Assembly: GCF_042453785.1 (NCBI RefSeq)
Contig: NC_091664.1
Span: 31,358,501-31,422,500, forward strand
Direction: 5' to 3'
Length of the DNA: 64,000 nt
Source of the DNA: Malus domestica
Lineage: Eukaryota; Streptophyta; Magnoliopsida; Rosales; Rosaceae
The number at the start of each line of letters is the position of its first letter. Positions within the stretch are counted from its first letter, which is position 1. Below are positions 16,177 to 27,442 of the stretch, one piece after another. A model generated the notes under the pieces. The model was given only the letters and a program-made list of their open reading frames with translations. It was not told the origin of the DNA and ran no database searches. The position numbers were made by a program, and so were the translations under genes.

Positions 16177-17330
16177 TCTGAACCACTAGTTAAATCGGAG
16201 CATTAGACAGGTGATTCTTTCACAAACTCATAACCTTAAGCTTATATCATACAGTGTTTGTTACTTTGTTGTTTGATATTGTCTTTCCCCTCTCCCTTTT
16301 TTGCATGGTATGTTTTTGTATTGGTTTAAAGCTCTGATGTGGTTACTGGGAAAAATTGTTATTGCCTCGTAGAGTAGCAATAACTATGTGCATGGAGTGT
16401 TGTAGCAAAATTGCACGTTGTAGGTCAAAGTCAGACTTTTTTTGGGGAAAATGGTTGTTGATACACAATCTGATAGTATAATACATTGGGTGGCATGTAC
16501 TATTGTATGGAACATTGAGTGGGTTAGGGCATTGGACGGTGGCACTCTGAACTCTGGTGAATATGATCACTGTTACACCGTAGACTATTATGCTTGAGGA
16601 AAGGAAAAGCAAGACTGGAAGAACACCATGATTGAGTATAGTGATGGGAACCATAGTCATACACATATATAAACTTATGTATAGAAGCCTATCCATTTCT
16701 AATAAATAATATTTCTTTGCCCAAGTTATGTTCATTGAAACTATGCCGGTCTTTTAATCATTTTCTACGGCTTCCTGTTTGTTAGCTAGGTGAATTCTTA
16801 GCCTTAGTCTTATACACATGATATTTTAAGCCAAAAGAATGCCGTATTTTATTTTGTTTTCATATATCTATGTGGGTGGTAAATATTTCATTGCATGGGT
16901 GTGATTTCCTTCAATGTTATGGATTCATTTTGGATTTCAGTTGAAATCAAACGCGTTAGATCATTTGTTTTTCATGTCCACAGGTGGAGGACTAGAATTT
17001 TGAGAAGATGAAGTATCTCGAGGGTTTTGTTGAGTCGATAGCATAGCAGAGGCTAACCGCTTCAGAACAAGTTGAAGGGAAGACTTGGTGATTGAGACAG
17101 TCACCTTTTGATTTTGCATTTTATGTAAACTTAGGCTTTAGAAATCTGAATAAACTACATCATTGTTGTTTTCCAGTTGTTGAATACAGCTATTTATCAA
17201 TGTCGACGATGTGCGGCAGCCAAAGGTTTCTTCTGATGGATCATCTTGTTCATGTGTTCTGTTTGTTGGAAGTTTTCAGTACAATCAAATTGAAAGTTTC
17301 TTATTTTTATGTTTTCACAAGTGATCTCCA
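16177..17330. other. KRI1 3' flank
   Basis: No gene is recognised. AT-rich sequence with scattered small open frames. A 3'-UTR intron is possible between a gt near 16210 and an acag near 16982, but this is not supported by anything beyond the motifs. Confidence 0.35.
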
Positions 17331-17511
17331 ACAAATGGAGGTAAGGCTAGCCGACATTCACCTCTCCATAAATGCCTTCGTCCATGAGCGGTATGTCTCG
17401 GGTTCGAGACTTGGGAGCAGCCTCTCCATAAATGGAGGTAAGGCTAGCCGACATTCACCTCTCCCAGACCCTGCGTAAAGCGGGAGCCTTGTGCACTGGG
17501 TACGACCTTTT
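17331..17511 (+). mobile_element. Au-like SINE with an internal duplication
   Basis: A 181-bp insertion with a perfect 12-bp target-site duplication AAGTGATCTCCA (17319-17330 and 17512-17523). It carries a tRNA-like B box (GGTTCGAGACT) and the Au-family 3' end AAGCGGGAGCCTTGTGCAC followed by TGGGTACGACCTTTT. A block of about 35 bp (AATGGAGGTAAGGCTAGCC and following) occurs twice, at about 17334-17369 and 17430-17465. The normal A-box head appears shortened or replaced. It is non-coding and transcribed by Pol III in active members of the family. Confidence 0.8.
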
Positions 17512-17523
17512 AAGTGATCTCCA

Positions 17524-17985
17524 CAGCCTTTTTCTTCCCGATACACCTGCTTGTGTTTGGTATGTTGGAAATAAAGCATGGAAATGGGAAATCACTTTCT
17601 TTCCCGTCATTTATTGCAGATTTTTAACGTTAATTACAATTTTTTACGACAAATATTATTCACACGCCAAAATAATTTGTTATTTGTTAGTGAAATCATT
17701 TTTCTTTGTTTTGTTTGTTAATGATAAAAACTAATTAGGAGGTTGGCTTCTTGTTGTATTGCGGTGGTGAAAGTCCATTTAACCGATAAACCCAAATAAG
17801 CTATCCATTCCAGCTTGCATTCTTTTAACTTAACCCGTTCACCAATAAAAAATATAAAAAAATTAAAAAAATTAAAAAAATAAAAAAAATAAAAAATCAG
17901 AACCAATCAACAAACACAAACAGAAGCTCTCTCTCTCTCTCCTCTATCTCACCCGGAATCACAGAACAAAGGGTAAGAAGGAAAG
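17524..17985. other. DUF538 gene upstream region
   Basis: AT-rich spacer with an A-rich stretch (about 17848-17897) followed by a CT microsatellite (about 17930-17943) just before the start codon, likely promoter and 5' UTR. No other feature. Confidence 0.4.
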
Positions 17986-19916
17986 ATGGGTTCTTTTCCA
18001 AAATCCCTAAATTCTGAAATATGGGTTTCGATCCTCTGCCTTGTCGTAGTAGCGTTCCTCCTCCCCCTCCCCGCCAGCGGAACTCCGTCGTCGAGCATCT
18101 ACGACCACCTGCGGAAACAGGGCCTGCCGATTGGCCTCCTCCCCAAGGGCATCACCGACTATTCTCTCAACGCCACCACCGGAGAATTCCGAGTGTTGCT
18201 GGAGCAGCCCTGTCACGCCAAATTCGAGAACCAGGTGCTCTACGATTTTAACGTTTCCGGCTTTCTGTCTTTCGGCCGAATCGCCAACTTATCGGGCGTG
18301 TCGGCTCAGGAGCTCTTCCTCTGGTTTCCGGTCAAGGGGATCAGAGTCGATGTGCCCAGCTCCGGCCTCATTTATTTTGATGTCGGCGTCGTCGATAAGC
18401 AGTTCTCTCTCTCCCTCTTCGAATCGCCGCCTGATTGCACCGCCGTTGACCCTTCTGATCCCAACTTCAATCCTGCCGCTCAGGACACCAACCACTATTC
18501 CCCTTCCCCATCCGGCTCGTCGTCGTTCGAGGTAAATTTCTTATAATCTGCTTCATTTTGTGTCCTGGGGTTTTGTTGATCTGATTAAGGTTTCCAATTT
18601 TAGGATTTACTATGGTTTCATTATGTTTTACTTAGGAACTATGTTATGCTTTCTCAGCTAATTCATTAGTTAAGAAAGAACACGCATAATTCATAGGTTG
18701 AAACAATTTGTGAGGAGTGGACAACTCGGCACTAACCAACCCCTAGGTTTAGCAGGTGTATTCAGTTGAGATTTTAAAAGGATTCTGACGGAGTTCAATT
18801 GGCTTTCATGGACTCCACATGGACTTTTGAGTGAATTTTATATGGATTTTATTGTGACAAACTTTTTATCATAGATTGTAGTGGATTGTAATAGACTTCT
18901 ATGGATTCTCATGAGCATTTTAGGGCTCATTTTGGTAGAAAGGATTAGATTGAAAGGGATAACCCTCTAATTTCAAGGCATATGGAAGGTAGATGAGAAT
19001 GATTTTTCATTGTGAGGCCTGGGGATTAGAAGAGGAGACATAAAGAAAACTTTTCCCATCTAATCCTCCCATTTTGGGAAGGATTGGAATGGAAAACTTT
19101 TCTTCTTGAGTAATCCTTCTCCTACCTCTAAATTGCTCACAATTGTTTCATTTCGTTTTTCAGCATACCTATAAAAGTAGTGTCTTATCCATTCCAATCC
19201 AATCATGTTTACCAAACGATGCCTTAGTGATCTGATTTATGGGCGTTTTTATTAGTTTCAAACTTCCAATATCCAAAATGGTGGCGAGTGATCGTTTGTG
19301 GTGTTGGTGGTAGTAGTATAAGCGGTGGTGGTGGTGGACTCATCAAATGGTAAAGTGTACACAAGTCTACAGGGATTCTATTTAGTGGAACATGGTGGGT
19401 TGTAGAATTTCACGTAACTCACAAACTCTGCGTAGCACGGCATATGAAATTTTTGTTGACTCTTTTAGTAACTGGAGCTTTTGGGACACGCTTGATTCCT
19501 GCGTTAAATATGCGGCACATTCTTCCCTATTAATTTTTTGGGTTTTGCTTTGCCTCCTTTCTCTGTGTTTTATGTCCGGTTGAGTTAATACATCCTCAGT
19601 AGCTTCAATTGTGTTTTAAATCCATGCTGAAGATTTCATTCCTGTGAAATCATTTGATACGTTCTCAGTAGCTTCTAACGGTTTGTAAAGTTTTGTTGTT
19701 GCTCTGATTGTTGTCTGTCTGTGCCTAGGGTCTATGTATTATTCAATATTCATTGAGTATAGGACAATATTTGAGGTTTAAATTATTTTCAATTGTATAC
19801 TCATCTTTGTGCGACAGAAAACTAACATTACAGGAATTTTCATCAAGACAAATTTGTTGGGAGCCGATACGTTACTTGAATATACTCTTCTTTTAAAATT
19901 TCAAGTGTTTTTTTTC

Positions 19917-19956
<40 letters not shown>

Positions 19957-20450
19957 TTCTTTTCTGTCTGGTGATGTTATCTTGGTTTCCTTTTAAGATT
20001 TTCAACTAGTCTTCAATTGCAAGGATTCATTATTGCGAACCCAAGCAGTATCAATTGGTTGAGGCACTTCGATCTTTGTCCGGATTAGTACTTACCCATA
20101 CTATTCTATTTATTCTTCAATTGAACTTCTTTATGCTGATATTTTGTGTTGTTTAAGAAATATCACTCTTCACTTACCGTGTCAACTGTTGGTAGATGAG
20201 ATTATTATATAGAGCATGTGATAGTTCTGAGTGGATGCGTCTAAATTTATGGTGTGATTCTTGCTTTTATGGATTATGTAATGTCACTAATTATCATGCC
20301 GGTCGATGTTTTCTTAGTACTGCTTTCAAGTAAATTTTTTTGTGTCTAATTGAGCTGGTGCTAAAGTTGTTGAATAAAATTGTGCAGAATGAATCACTGA
20401 ATCTTGGGTATGGAGTTGGTCGGAAAAGTGAGCTGAGGGCCGATTCATAG
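17986..20450 (+). CDS. DUF538 family secreted protein
   Basis: A member of the plant-specific DUF538 family, whose biochemical role is not settled. Two exons, 17986-18531 and 20388-20450, give 202 aa. The N-terminus is a signal peptide with hydrophobic core WVSILCLVVVAFLLPLPASG. The DUF538 domain follows: YDHLRKQGLPIGLLPKGI, then FLSFGRIANLSGVSAQELFLW and IYFDVGVVDKQFS. The second exon adds only NESLNLGYGVGRKSELRADS. An intact copy of that last exon lies downstream at 22278-22340 (see below). The 1.86-kb intron contains a Tourist-like MITE and a TA repeat. The product is predicted to enter the secretory pathway. Confidence 0.88.
18923..19223. mobile_element. Tourist-like MITE in the DUF538 intron
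   Basis: A 301-bp element with imperfect terminal inverted repeats (left GGGCTCATTTTGGTAG, right end reading GGCATCGTTTGGTAAACA) between TTA target duplications (18920-18922 and 19224-19226). That points to PIF/Harbinger. It has no coding capacity. The flanking intron sequence to its left (about 18760-18920) is also repetitive in style (ATGGATT/GGACT words), but I could not define ends there. Confidence 0.55.
19919..19960. repeat. TA microsatellite with adjoining poly(T)
   Basis: (TA)n of about 14 units followed by a T run, within the DUF538 intron. A likely length-polymorphic site. Confidence 0.85.
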
Positions 20451-22167
20451 GTTGTGCAGGCAGAGATATGATTGAAGTTAACTCAATCAACTTGGGGGAC
20501 CTTATAAGCTCTTGTTGGGTCTTCTTTTCTCTGAAGTGGATGTCAAAGGTTCTAGTTTGGCAGGTCCTAAGGTTTAAGTATGTGTGCTTGGTTGCTTGCT
20601 ATGCTGTATGTATGTACATGTTGGCCTGAAACTTGTGTCTTTGTGCGGAAAATTAGAACAATTTTGGTAAAGACGAGAGAGAGTATGGAAGAGAAAATGA
20701 AGATTAAAGGATCTATAAATTTAGTAGGGTGAGACAGGGAGGGATGGGATCGAGTTGGTTGGTTTTGGGTGACTAGTTTTCTTGAAATTTATGTCAATTG
20801 TTATATCATTTCAAGTTTACATATTATAGATACAATGACATGAGTTGTGTATTGAGTTTCTTTTGTGATAATATATGTTGAGGTTTTTAGTTCTTTTAGT
20901 TCTTACGGCAGGCATGATATGTTTTTGCATTTTCCCTTCCTTTGTTTGACATATTATTTCTTTATGTCGGTACATTTTGTAGCTTCAAGTCTGAAAATTT
21001 TGTAACATAGCAGTTTATGGCATGAGTTTTGTGTTTGCAAAGTAAGGGTAAGGCTGGCTACGGTAGACGCCCCCCACCCACCTTGTAAAACGGGGATCAT
21101 TGTTGGCTTGGGGTCGCCCATTTAGCAGTTTATGGCATTAAAATTTAGTATTATAGGAGTCAACATTATTGTACCACATTGTGTTCGCTGGGCTCATATC
21201 TACTAGAAGAGAATGACTTGCATAAAGCGGGTGACCACTATGTGGCGTTTCGGTCTAATAATATATTGCTGTGTAAGTTTTTTTTTTTATGATTAGACGG
21301 GATTCCATGATAGCAGTGAATTCCTTCTATATAAGTTGGGCCTTAATTAATCTGGCACTTGTTGTATTAGTGAATCTTGGGCTCAACTTGGGCCTCAATT
21401 ACTGGCCCAATAAAGTGACTACTAAAATATCCAAGCCCATTGCTCAATCTTTCTTTCACTCTCTTACTCTTTAACACACGACACAAAGCAACTCGCAACT
21501 CAAACCTCGCAGCTAGTGGTTATGGCCTATCTCCTTCACCTCTCCATTACCCCTAAAATCTTAATCCCAAAATCTTACATTCCCTCTGCTTGCGCGCCTT
21601 CCCCTCAACCCTGTTTGTCTGGTCACTCTCCTTTCCTCAATTTGTCAACCGAAAATCCAAACCTAAATCCTCCACCATTACTTGCAGCACACCAACCCCC
21701 GCCACAGATCGGTTGATCTCTGCCGTCGCTTACACCTTTCCTTTCTTCAACTCCCTCTAGTATGATCGCTACCTGTTTATGCAATTTCCCAAATTGGGTT
21801 TCCTCTTTGAACCCTTGATCTTGTTGTTGACCCTTACTCGAACTTCATGGCCTTCTTCGCCCTGTACTTAGGCGTCATTGAACACCTTAACTTCAACCAT
21901 TATGTGCGGTTCAATGCAATACAGGCAATGACGCTCGACGTGTTGTTGGTGTTGTTGCTCGTCCAGAGGATTTTCAGTTCGGGTTATGGTACAAGCTCAT
22001 GGTATGGGGGCATAATGGTGTTTTCGTGAGCCTTGTTTTGCTTCGTTTATGGTTTGGTTAGCTGTATTTTGGGTCAGACTCCGTACCTGCCCTTCGTTGT
22101 TGATGCCGCTGGCCGGCAGCTTTGAAAAAATCAACTTGTACCAATTTAGGTATGGCATTTGTGTTGT
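20278..22167 (+). repeat. Tandem segmental duplication, copy A (about 1.9 kb)
   Basis: The sequence from about 20278 is repeated immediately downstream from about 22168 at roughly 95-97% identity by eye. The unit contains the end of the DUF538 intron, DUF538 exon 2 and 3' flank, a SINE-tail-like piece (about 21047-21120) and a TIC20-like pseudogene. Copy A is uninterrupted. Confidence 0.88.
21522..22124 (+). pseudogene. TIC20-like (TIC20-II type) pseudogene, copy A
   Basis: TIC20 proteins are plastid inner-envelope import proteins with four membrane helices. Here the plastid leader is open (MAYLLHLSITPKILIPKS to about 21715). After that the frame shifts, and TIC20-II-like text continues in another frame: RLISAVAYTFPFFNSL, a stop, then YDRYLFMQFPKLGFLFEPLI. 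Later pieces AFFALYLGVI, YVRFNAIQAMTLDVLLVLL, VWGHNGVF and TPYLPFVVDAAG follow in further frames. A segment that normally links the first and second helices is missing around 21843. The upstream sequence looks like a promoter/5' UTR and no poly(A) tail is seen, so this may be a DNA-level duplicate instead of a retrocopy. It is host gene debris; no functional TIC20 is predicted. Confidence 0.75.
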
Positions 22168-22277
22168 ATAATGTCACTAATTATCACGTCAGTCGATGTT
22201 TTCTTAGTACTGCTTTCAAGTAAAATTTTTTGTGTCTAATTGAGCTGGTGCTAAAGTTGTTGAATAAAACTGTGCAG

Positions 22278-22340
22278 AATGAATCACTTAATCTTGGGTA
22301 TGGAGTTGGTCGGAAAAGTGAGCTGAGGGCCGATTCATAG
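22278..22340 (+). other. Duplicate terminal exon of the DUF538 gene
   Basis: A 63-nt segment with an intact acceptor (TTGAATAAAACTGTGCAG) and an open frame ending in TAG, identical in protein sequence to DUF538 exon 2 (20388-20450). The one base change seen is silent (CTG to CTT, Leu). Splicing from the donor at 18532 to this exon would give the same 202-aa protein with a different 3' UTR. Whether it is used is unknown. Confidence 0.8.
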
Positions 22341-24949
22341 GTTGTGCAGGCAGAGATATGATTGAAGTTAACTTAATCAACTTGGGGGACTTTATAAGCT
22401 CTTGTTGGGTCTTCTTTTCTCTGAAGTGGATGTCAAAGGTTCTAGTTTGGCAGGTCCTAAGGTTTAAGTATGTGTGCTTGGTTGTTTGCTATGCTGTATA
22501 TATGTACATGTTGGACTGAAATTTGTGTCTTTTTTTTTTTTTTTGGAAACAAGGAAATTTGTGTCTTTGTGGGGAAAATTAGAACAATTTTGGTGAAGGC
22601 GAGAGAGAGTATGGAAGATAAAATGAAGATTAAAGGATCTATAAATTTAGTAGGGTGAGACAGGGAGGGATGGGATCGGGTTGGTTGGTTTTGGGTGACT
22701 AGTTTTCTTGAAACTTATGTCAATTGTTATATCATTTCAAGTTTACATATTATAGATACAATGACATGAGTTGTGTATTGAGTTTCTTTTGTGATAATAT
22801 ATGTTGAGGTTTTTAGTTCTTTTAGTTTTTACGGCAGGCATGATATGTTTGCATTTTCCCTTTGTTTGACATATTATTTCTTTATGTCAGTACATTTTGT
22901 AGTTTCAAGTTCGAAAATTTTGTAACATAGCAGTTTATGGCATGAATTTTGTGTTTGCAAAGTAAGGGTAAGGCTGGCTACGGTAGACGCCCCCCACCCA
23001 CATTGCAAAGCGGGGATCATTGTTGGCTTGGGGTTGCCCATTTAGCAGTTTATGGCATTAAAATTTAGTATTATAGGAGTCAACATTATTGTACCACCTT
23101 GTGTTCGTTGGGCTCATATCTACTAGAAGAGAATGACTTGCATAAAGTGGGTCAACACTATGTGGCTTTTCGGTCTAATAATATATTGCTATGTGTAAGT
23201 TTTTTTTATATGATTAGACCGGGATTCCATGATGGCAGTGAATTCCTTCTATATAAGTTGGGCCTTAATTAATTTGGCACTTGTTGTATTAGTGAATCTT
23301 GGGCTCAACTTGGGCCTTAATTACTGGCCCAATAAAGTGTAATAAAATATCCAAGCCCATTGCTTGATCTTTCTTTCACTCTCTCACTCTTTAACACACA
23401 ACACAAAGCAACTCGCAACTTAAACCTTGCAGCTAGTGGTTATGGCCTATCTCATCCACCTCTCCATCACCCCTAAAACCTTAATCCCAAAATCTTACAT
23501 TCTCTCTGCTTGTGCGCCTTCCCCTCAACCCTGTCTGTCTAGTCACTCTCATTTCCTTAATTTGTCAATTGAAAATCCAACCCCAAATCCTTCACCATTA
23601 CTTGTAGCACACCAACCCCCGCCACAGATCGGTTAATCTCTGTCGTCGCTTACACCTTTCCTTTCTTCAACTCCCTATAGTACGATCGCTACCTATTTAT
23701 GTAATTTCCCAAATTGGGTCTCCTCTTTGAACCCTTGATCATGTTGCTGACCCTTACTCGAACTTTGTATGTACCATACTTGACCAATCCCGAAACTACT
23801 GAGCATCGGTCAACGTTATACCGTCAAGGACCCAGAAGAGTTTTCCTCCAACCAGGAGGTTAATCACAGCGCGACACGTGTCGACATAAGAAGCCAATCA
23901 TAACGCGACACGTGTCAACATCAAAATCCAATCACAACATGACACGTGTCAATGTCAGAATGAAACTAGAAACTCTCTTCTATAAATAGAGATCATTCTC
24001 TCATAATATTTCCGAATGTCATTTGTACTAAATCATTCACTAGTACTCACAAAATGAGAGCTTAAACCTATGTACTTGTGTAAACCCTTCACAATTAATG
24101 AGAACTCCTCTACTCCGTGGACGTAGCCAATCTGGATGAACCACGTACATTTTGTGTTTGCTTCCATGTCCCTATCCATTTACTTACTTATCCACATTAG
24201 TGACCGGAGCAATCTAGCGAAGGTCACAAACTTAACATTTTCTGTTGTACCAAAGTCCTCACTGATTTTGTGCATCAACATTTGGTGCCGTCTGTGGGAA
24301 GTAGTTTGTTATGTTTAGGAGTGAGAAGGTTCCTAGCCACCACCGCAGCGGTTATATCATTATTCATCGTAGAGTCTCCAACGGTAAGAGGACCAGTAAG
24401 GGATAAGAAGGATGAGCGCCATATGTTGTCTTGAGAAAGCATGACTGCCTCTTTACCAAAGTTCAAATCAAAACGACGATCGGATGGGCCAGACATTCTC
24501 AGAAATGATGAAGGAGAAATGAAGTGCAATAAATCTCTTAAGTACAAAAATAAGGGGAAAATTCCTACAAACAATAACTCTCTGAATGTACTTCTTGCAC
24601 ACAATTGGTGCCCTTATAAAAGAAAGGGTAACAGGGCTGTTGGTTCAAAAATCGAAGAGGCACCACTCTTCAGATTTCGAAGAGACACCACTCTCCACAC
24701 ACAACATCAGCTCCTCGGGTACCACAGATAACTTTGTCAAAGATCTCTGACAAAGTTTAGACACATAAATTTTGAATGTCCATCTACCCTACTATTACCC
24801 ACAAAGGTAAAGGAACAACACCACTGCTTGATAACTAGAAAGTCCCAATGTGTGTCAACCTTCGTGCTCCGTGGCAAGGCAGACTGGAAAAAATGCCCAA
24901 CCTTTACTCACATTCGAGAAAACACTCCCAACAAGATTGCTTGCTCAAG

Positions 24950-25480
24950 AATTGAAGAGGCACATCTTTCCGAATCTCGAAAGCCAGACTCCCAACAGGA
25001 TTACGTGCTCAAAAATCGAAGAGGCACCGCCCTCCGAATCTTGAGAGCCAAACTCCCAACAGGATTACTTTCTCAAAAATCGAAGAGACACTGTTCTCCG
25101 AATCTCGAGAGCCAGACTCCCAACAGGATTACTTTCTCAAAAATCGAAGAGACACTACTCTCCGAATCTCAAGAGTCAGACTCCCAACAGGATTGCTTTC
25201 TCAAAAATCGAAAAGGCACCGCTCTCCGAATCTCGAGAGCTAGACTCCCAACAGGGTTACGTGCTCAAAAATCGAAGAGGCATCGCCTTCCGAATCTCGA
25301 GAGCCAGACTCCCAACATGATTACTTTCTCAAAAATCGAAGAGACGCTGCTCTCCGAATCTCAAGAGTCAGACTCCCAACAGGATTGCTTTCTTAAAAAT
25401 TGAAGAGGCACCGTTCTCTGAATCTCGAGAGCTAGATCCCCGACAGGATTGCTTGTTCGAAAACCGAAGGCACTGCTCTC
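24950..25480 (+). repeat. Tandem array (about 64-bp unit) inside the LTR element
   Basis: About eight copies of a unit of roughly 64 bp, each with CTCCCAACAGGATT, CTCAAAAATCGAAGAG and CTCCGAATCTCGAGAGCC. The array lies in the 5' third of the retrotransposon's internal region. It is not a codon multiple throughout and probably non-coding. Confidence 0.85.
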
Positions 25481-26276
25481 CGAACTTCGAAAGCCAGATT
25501 TCCTTGGATAAAGCTTGTCTTCAATCTTCACACGCAACATCAGCTTTCCAGATACCACAGACCATATTTTCAAAGTGCTCTGACAAAGTTAAAACACGTG
25601 AAGCTTGCAGCTCCCACTACATTGTTATGACCAAGAAGGGTAAAGGAATAACACTACTACTTATTGTCAAGGAATAAAATATCGGTAATATCGGAAATAT
25701 CGGTAGTCTGAAAACACGGAAATATCGGGATAATATCGATATCGATAAAAATTACATGGAAACCACGGAAATTGTAAGAAAAACTTGGAAATTTTTATTG
25801 AAACTTTGCAGGATGTTTATTTAGTCAATTATCTATTAGTTTATCAAAAAAAATTGGAAGGAAATACATTGCATGATGGATTTAACATTATCAAGTTGAT
25901 TATATAGCGAGCTGACAAACATTGTGAGTATAGAAAATATGTAGTAATTAATGAAAGAAGTCTAAACACACCATAATCATTTATATATAATGAATTAGTA
26001 CAATATTTTACACTTTATACATTGAATGATAAGATACATGAGTGACTTAGTACCACATAGAGTTCCTATGAGGTTCAAAATTTTCACTATCTTCATCATC
26101 TCTATGTGTAGAGTGAGTGTATTGTGAAGAGTAATATGGCATCAAACTTCACTCATATCAGAGTCTTAATTCGAAAGGATTTCTATGTTTTAATTCGAAA
26201 GGATTTATATGTTTTTACTTTTAAATTCACTTATATCAGAGTCTTAATTCGAAAGGATTTCTATGTTTTAAAAAAT

Positions 26277-26476
26277 GGGAACCAGATCCCTTCGGGATCC
26301 AAAGAAACTGAGCCCACTCATCAAATGATCCGAGTCATTGAAATTTGATCCAACGACTACAAACAAGGGGTCCTCTAAAAGTTATAAAAATTGCAGCCGT
26401 TGGATCGAATTTCAATGGCTCGAATCATTTGATCTTTGGACTCAGTTCATTTGGGTCCGAAGGGGATCCGGTTCCT
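26277..26476. mobile_element. Foldback MITE nested in the hAT-like element
   Basis: About 200 bp forming one long imperfect inverted repeat. The left arm starts GGGAACCAGATCCCTTCGGG; the right arm, on the other strand, starts AGGAACCGGATCCCCTTCGG. The arms stay complementary for about 95 bp (shared TCAAATGAT, CATTGAAATT and GATCCAACG). A clear target duplication was not seen. The transcript would fold into a hairpin. Confidence 0.7.
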
Positions 26477-26979
26477 AAAGAAAGGAAACTAGTTATGGGA
26501 CTCATTATATAGTGAACTTGAACGATTCGAACTGTTTATTTTTTAAGTCCTCATTTGATTGTCATGATGAAATTTTAATGTTTGTTAGAACATAATGTTC
26601 GTCAATTTCTTTGTCATATCGATTTCTTGTGTCATTTACAGTCTACTATTAAAATTCAAGAATACACAAGTGGACACATTTTTTCTTATGATAAATAGCT
26701 TTTTCATGATACGTGAGCATGACTCTTTGCAATTTGCATGTTTGATTACCACCTTTGATGCACCATATCCTAGTCGCTTTCCACCAAGGTACCACAGTTC
26801 TTCCAAATTTCCCTTTACTTTTCACTGCAATTAGCGACAAGAATGCACCCCACATCTGATCGTTGCTTTATTGCTTCCATCCTCACAAGTCACAATAAAA
26901 GTTGACTAGACCCATTTACCAAAGAAAAAGTTGAGTGAAGTTTGATGCCATATTACCTTTCAGCAAATAGAGTTCCATA

Positions 26980-27442
26980 TTACCGAGACCCACATACACC
27001 TCTCCTTTCTCTCTGCACCGACACCCACACACACACCACGGCCTTCTGCTCCTCCCTCTCCTTTCTCTCTGCACCGAGACCCACATACACCTCTCATTTC
27101 TCTCTGCACCGACACCCACACGCACACCATCGCACCTGCTCCGGCGAGTTCCTTCAATTTCTCCGGTTAGGTAAGCTTGGGGTTTTTCTTTTTATGTTCT
27201 AGATCGAAGGTTAGATGTCAAATTGAAGTTCTATCTCTTCTTTTTGCAAGGTTTTTGGGATGAATTCGACTCGGGAACATGGAAACCCATCTCCGGCGAG
27301 GCCGTGGGTGTTGACGAACTTTCCGAACACCTCCGGCCGTTTCACGGCAAACGGACGTTATAAAAACGTTCCTCTCGTCTTCTATTTCATGTTCATACCT
27401 AGATCGGAGTCTAGGGGGTTGTTTTACAGTCGGCCGGAGCTG
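26980..27442 (+). other. Promoter/exon-like block inside the hAT-like element
   Basis: A CT/CA-rich tract with two near-identical halves (about 26988-27062 and 27063-27130) is followed by a splice-donor-like AGGTAAGC at 27170 and, after TTTTGCAAG, an open frame from 27260 (MNSTREHGNPSPARP, 61 aa). It looks like a 5' UTR plus start of a gene picked up by, or native to, the transposon. The protein is not recognised. Confidence 0.4.

Noticed and set aside
21040-21130. SINE-like tail (GGTAAGGCTGGCTACG and following), repeated at about 22966-23045
   Set aside because: Lacks a head, B box and target repeat. It is present in both copies only because of the tandem duplication, so it was not listed as its own element.
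24828-25403. 191-aa open frame in the LTR element
   Set aside because: It is the translation of the 64-bp tandem array and has no gag or pol character.
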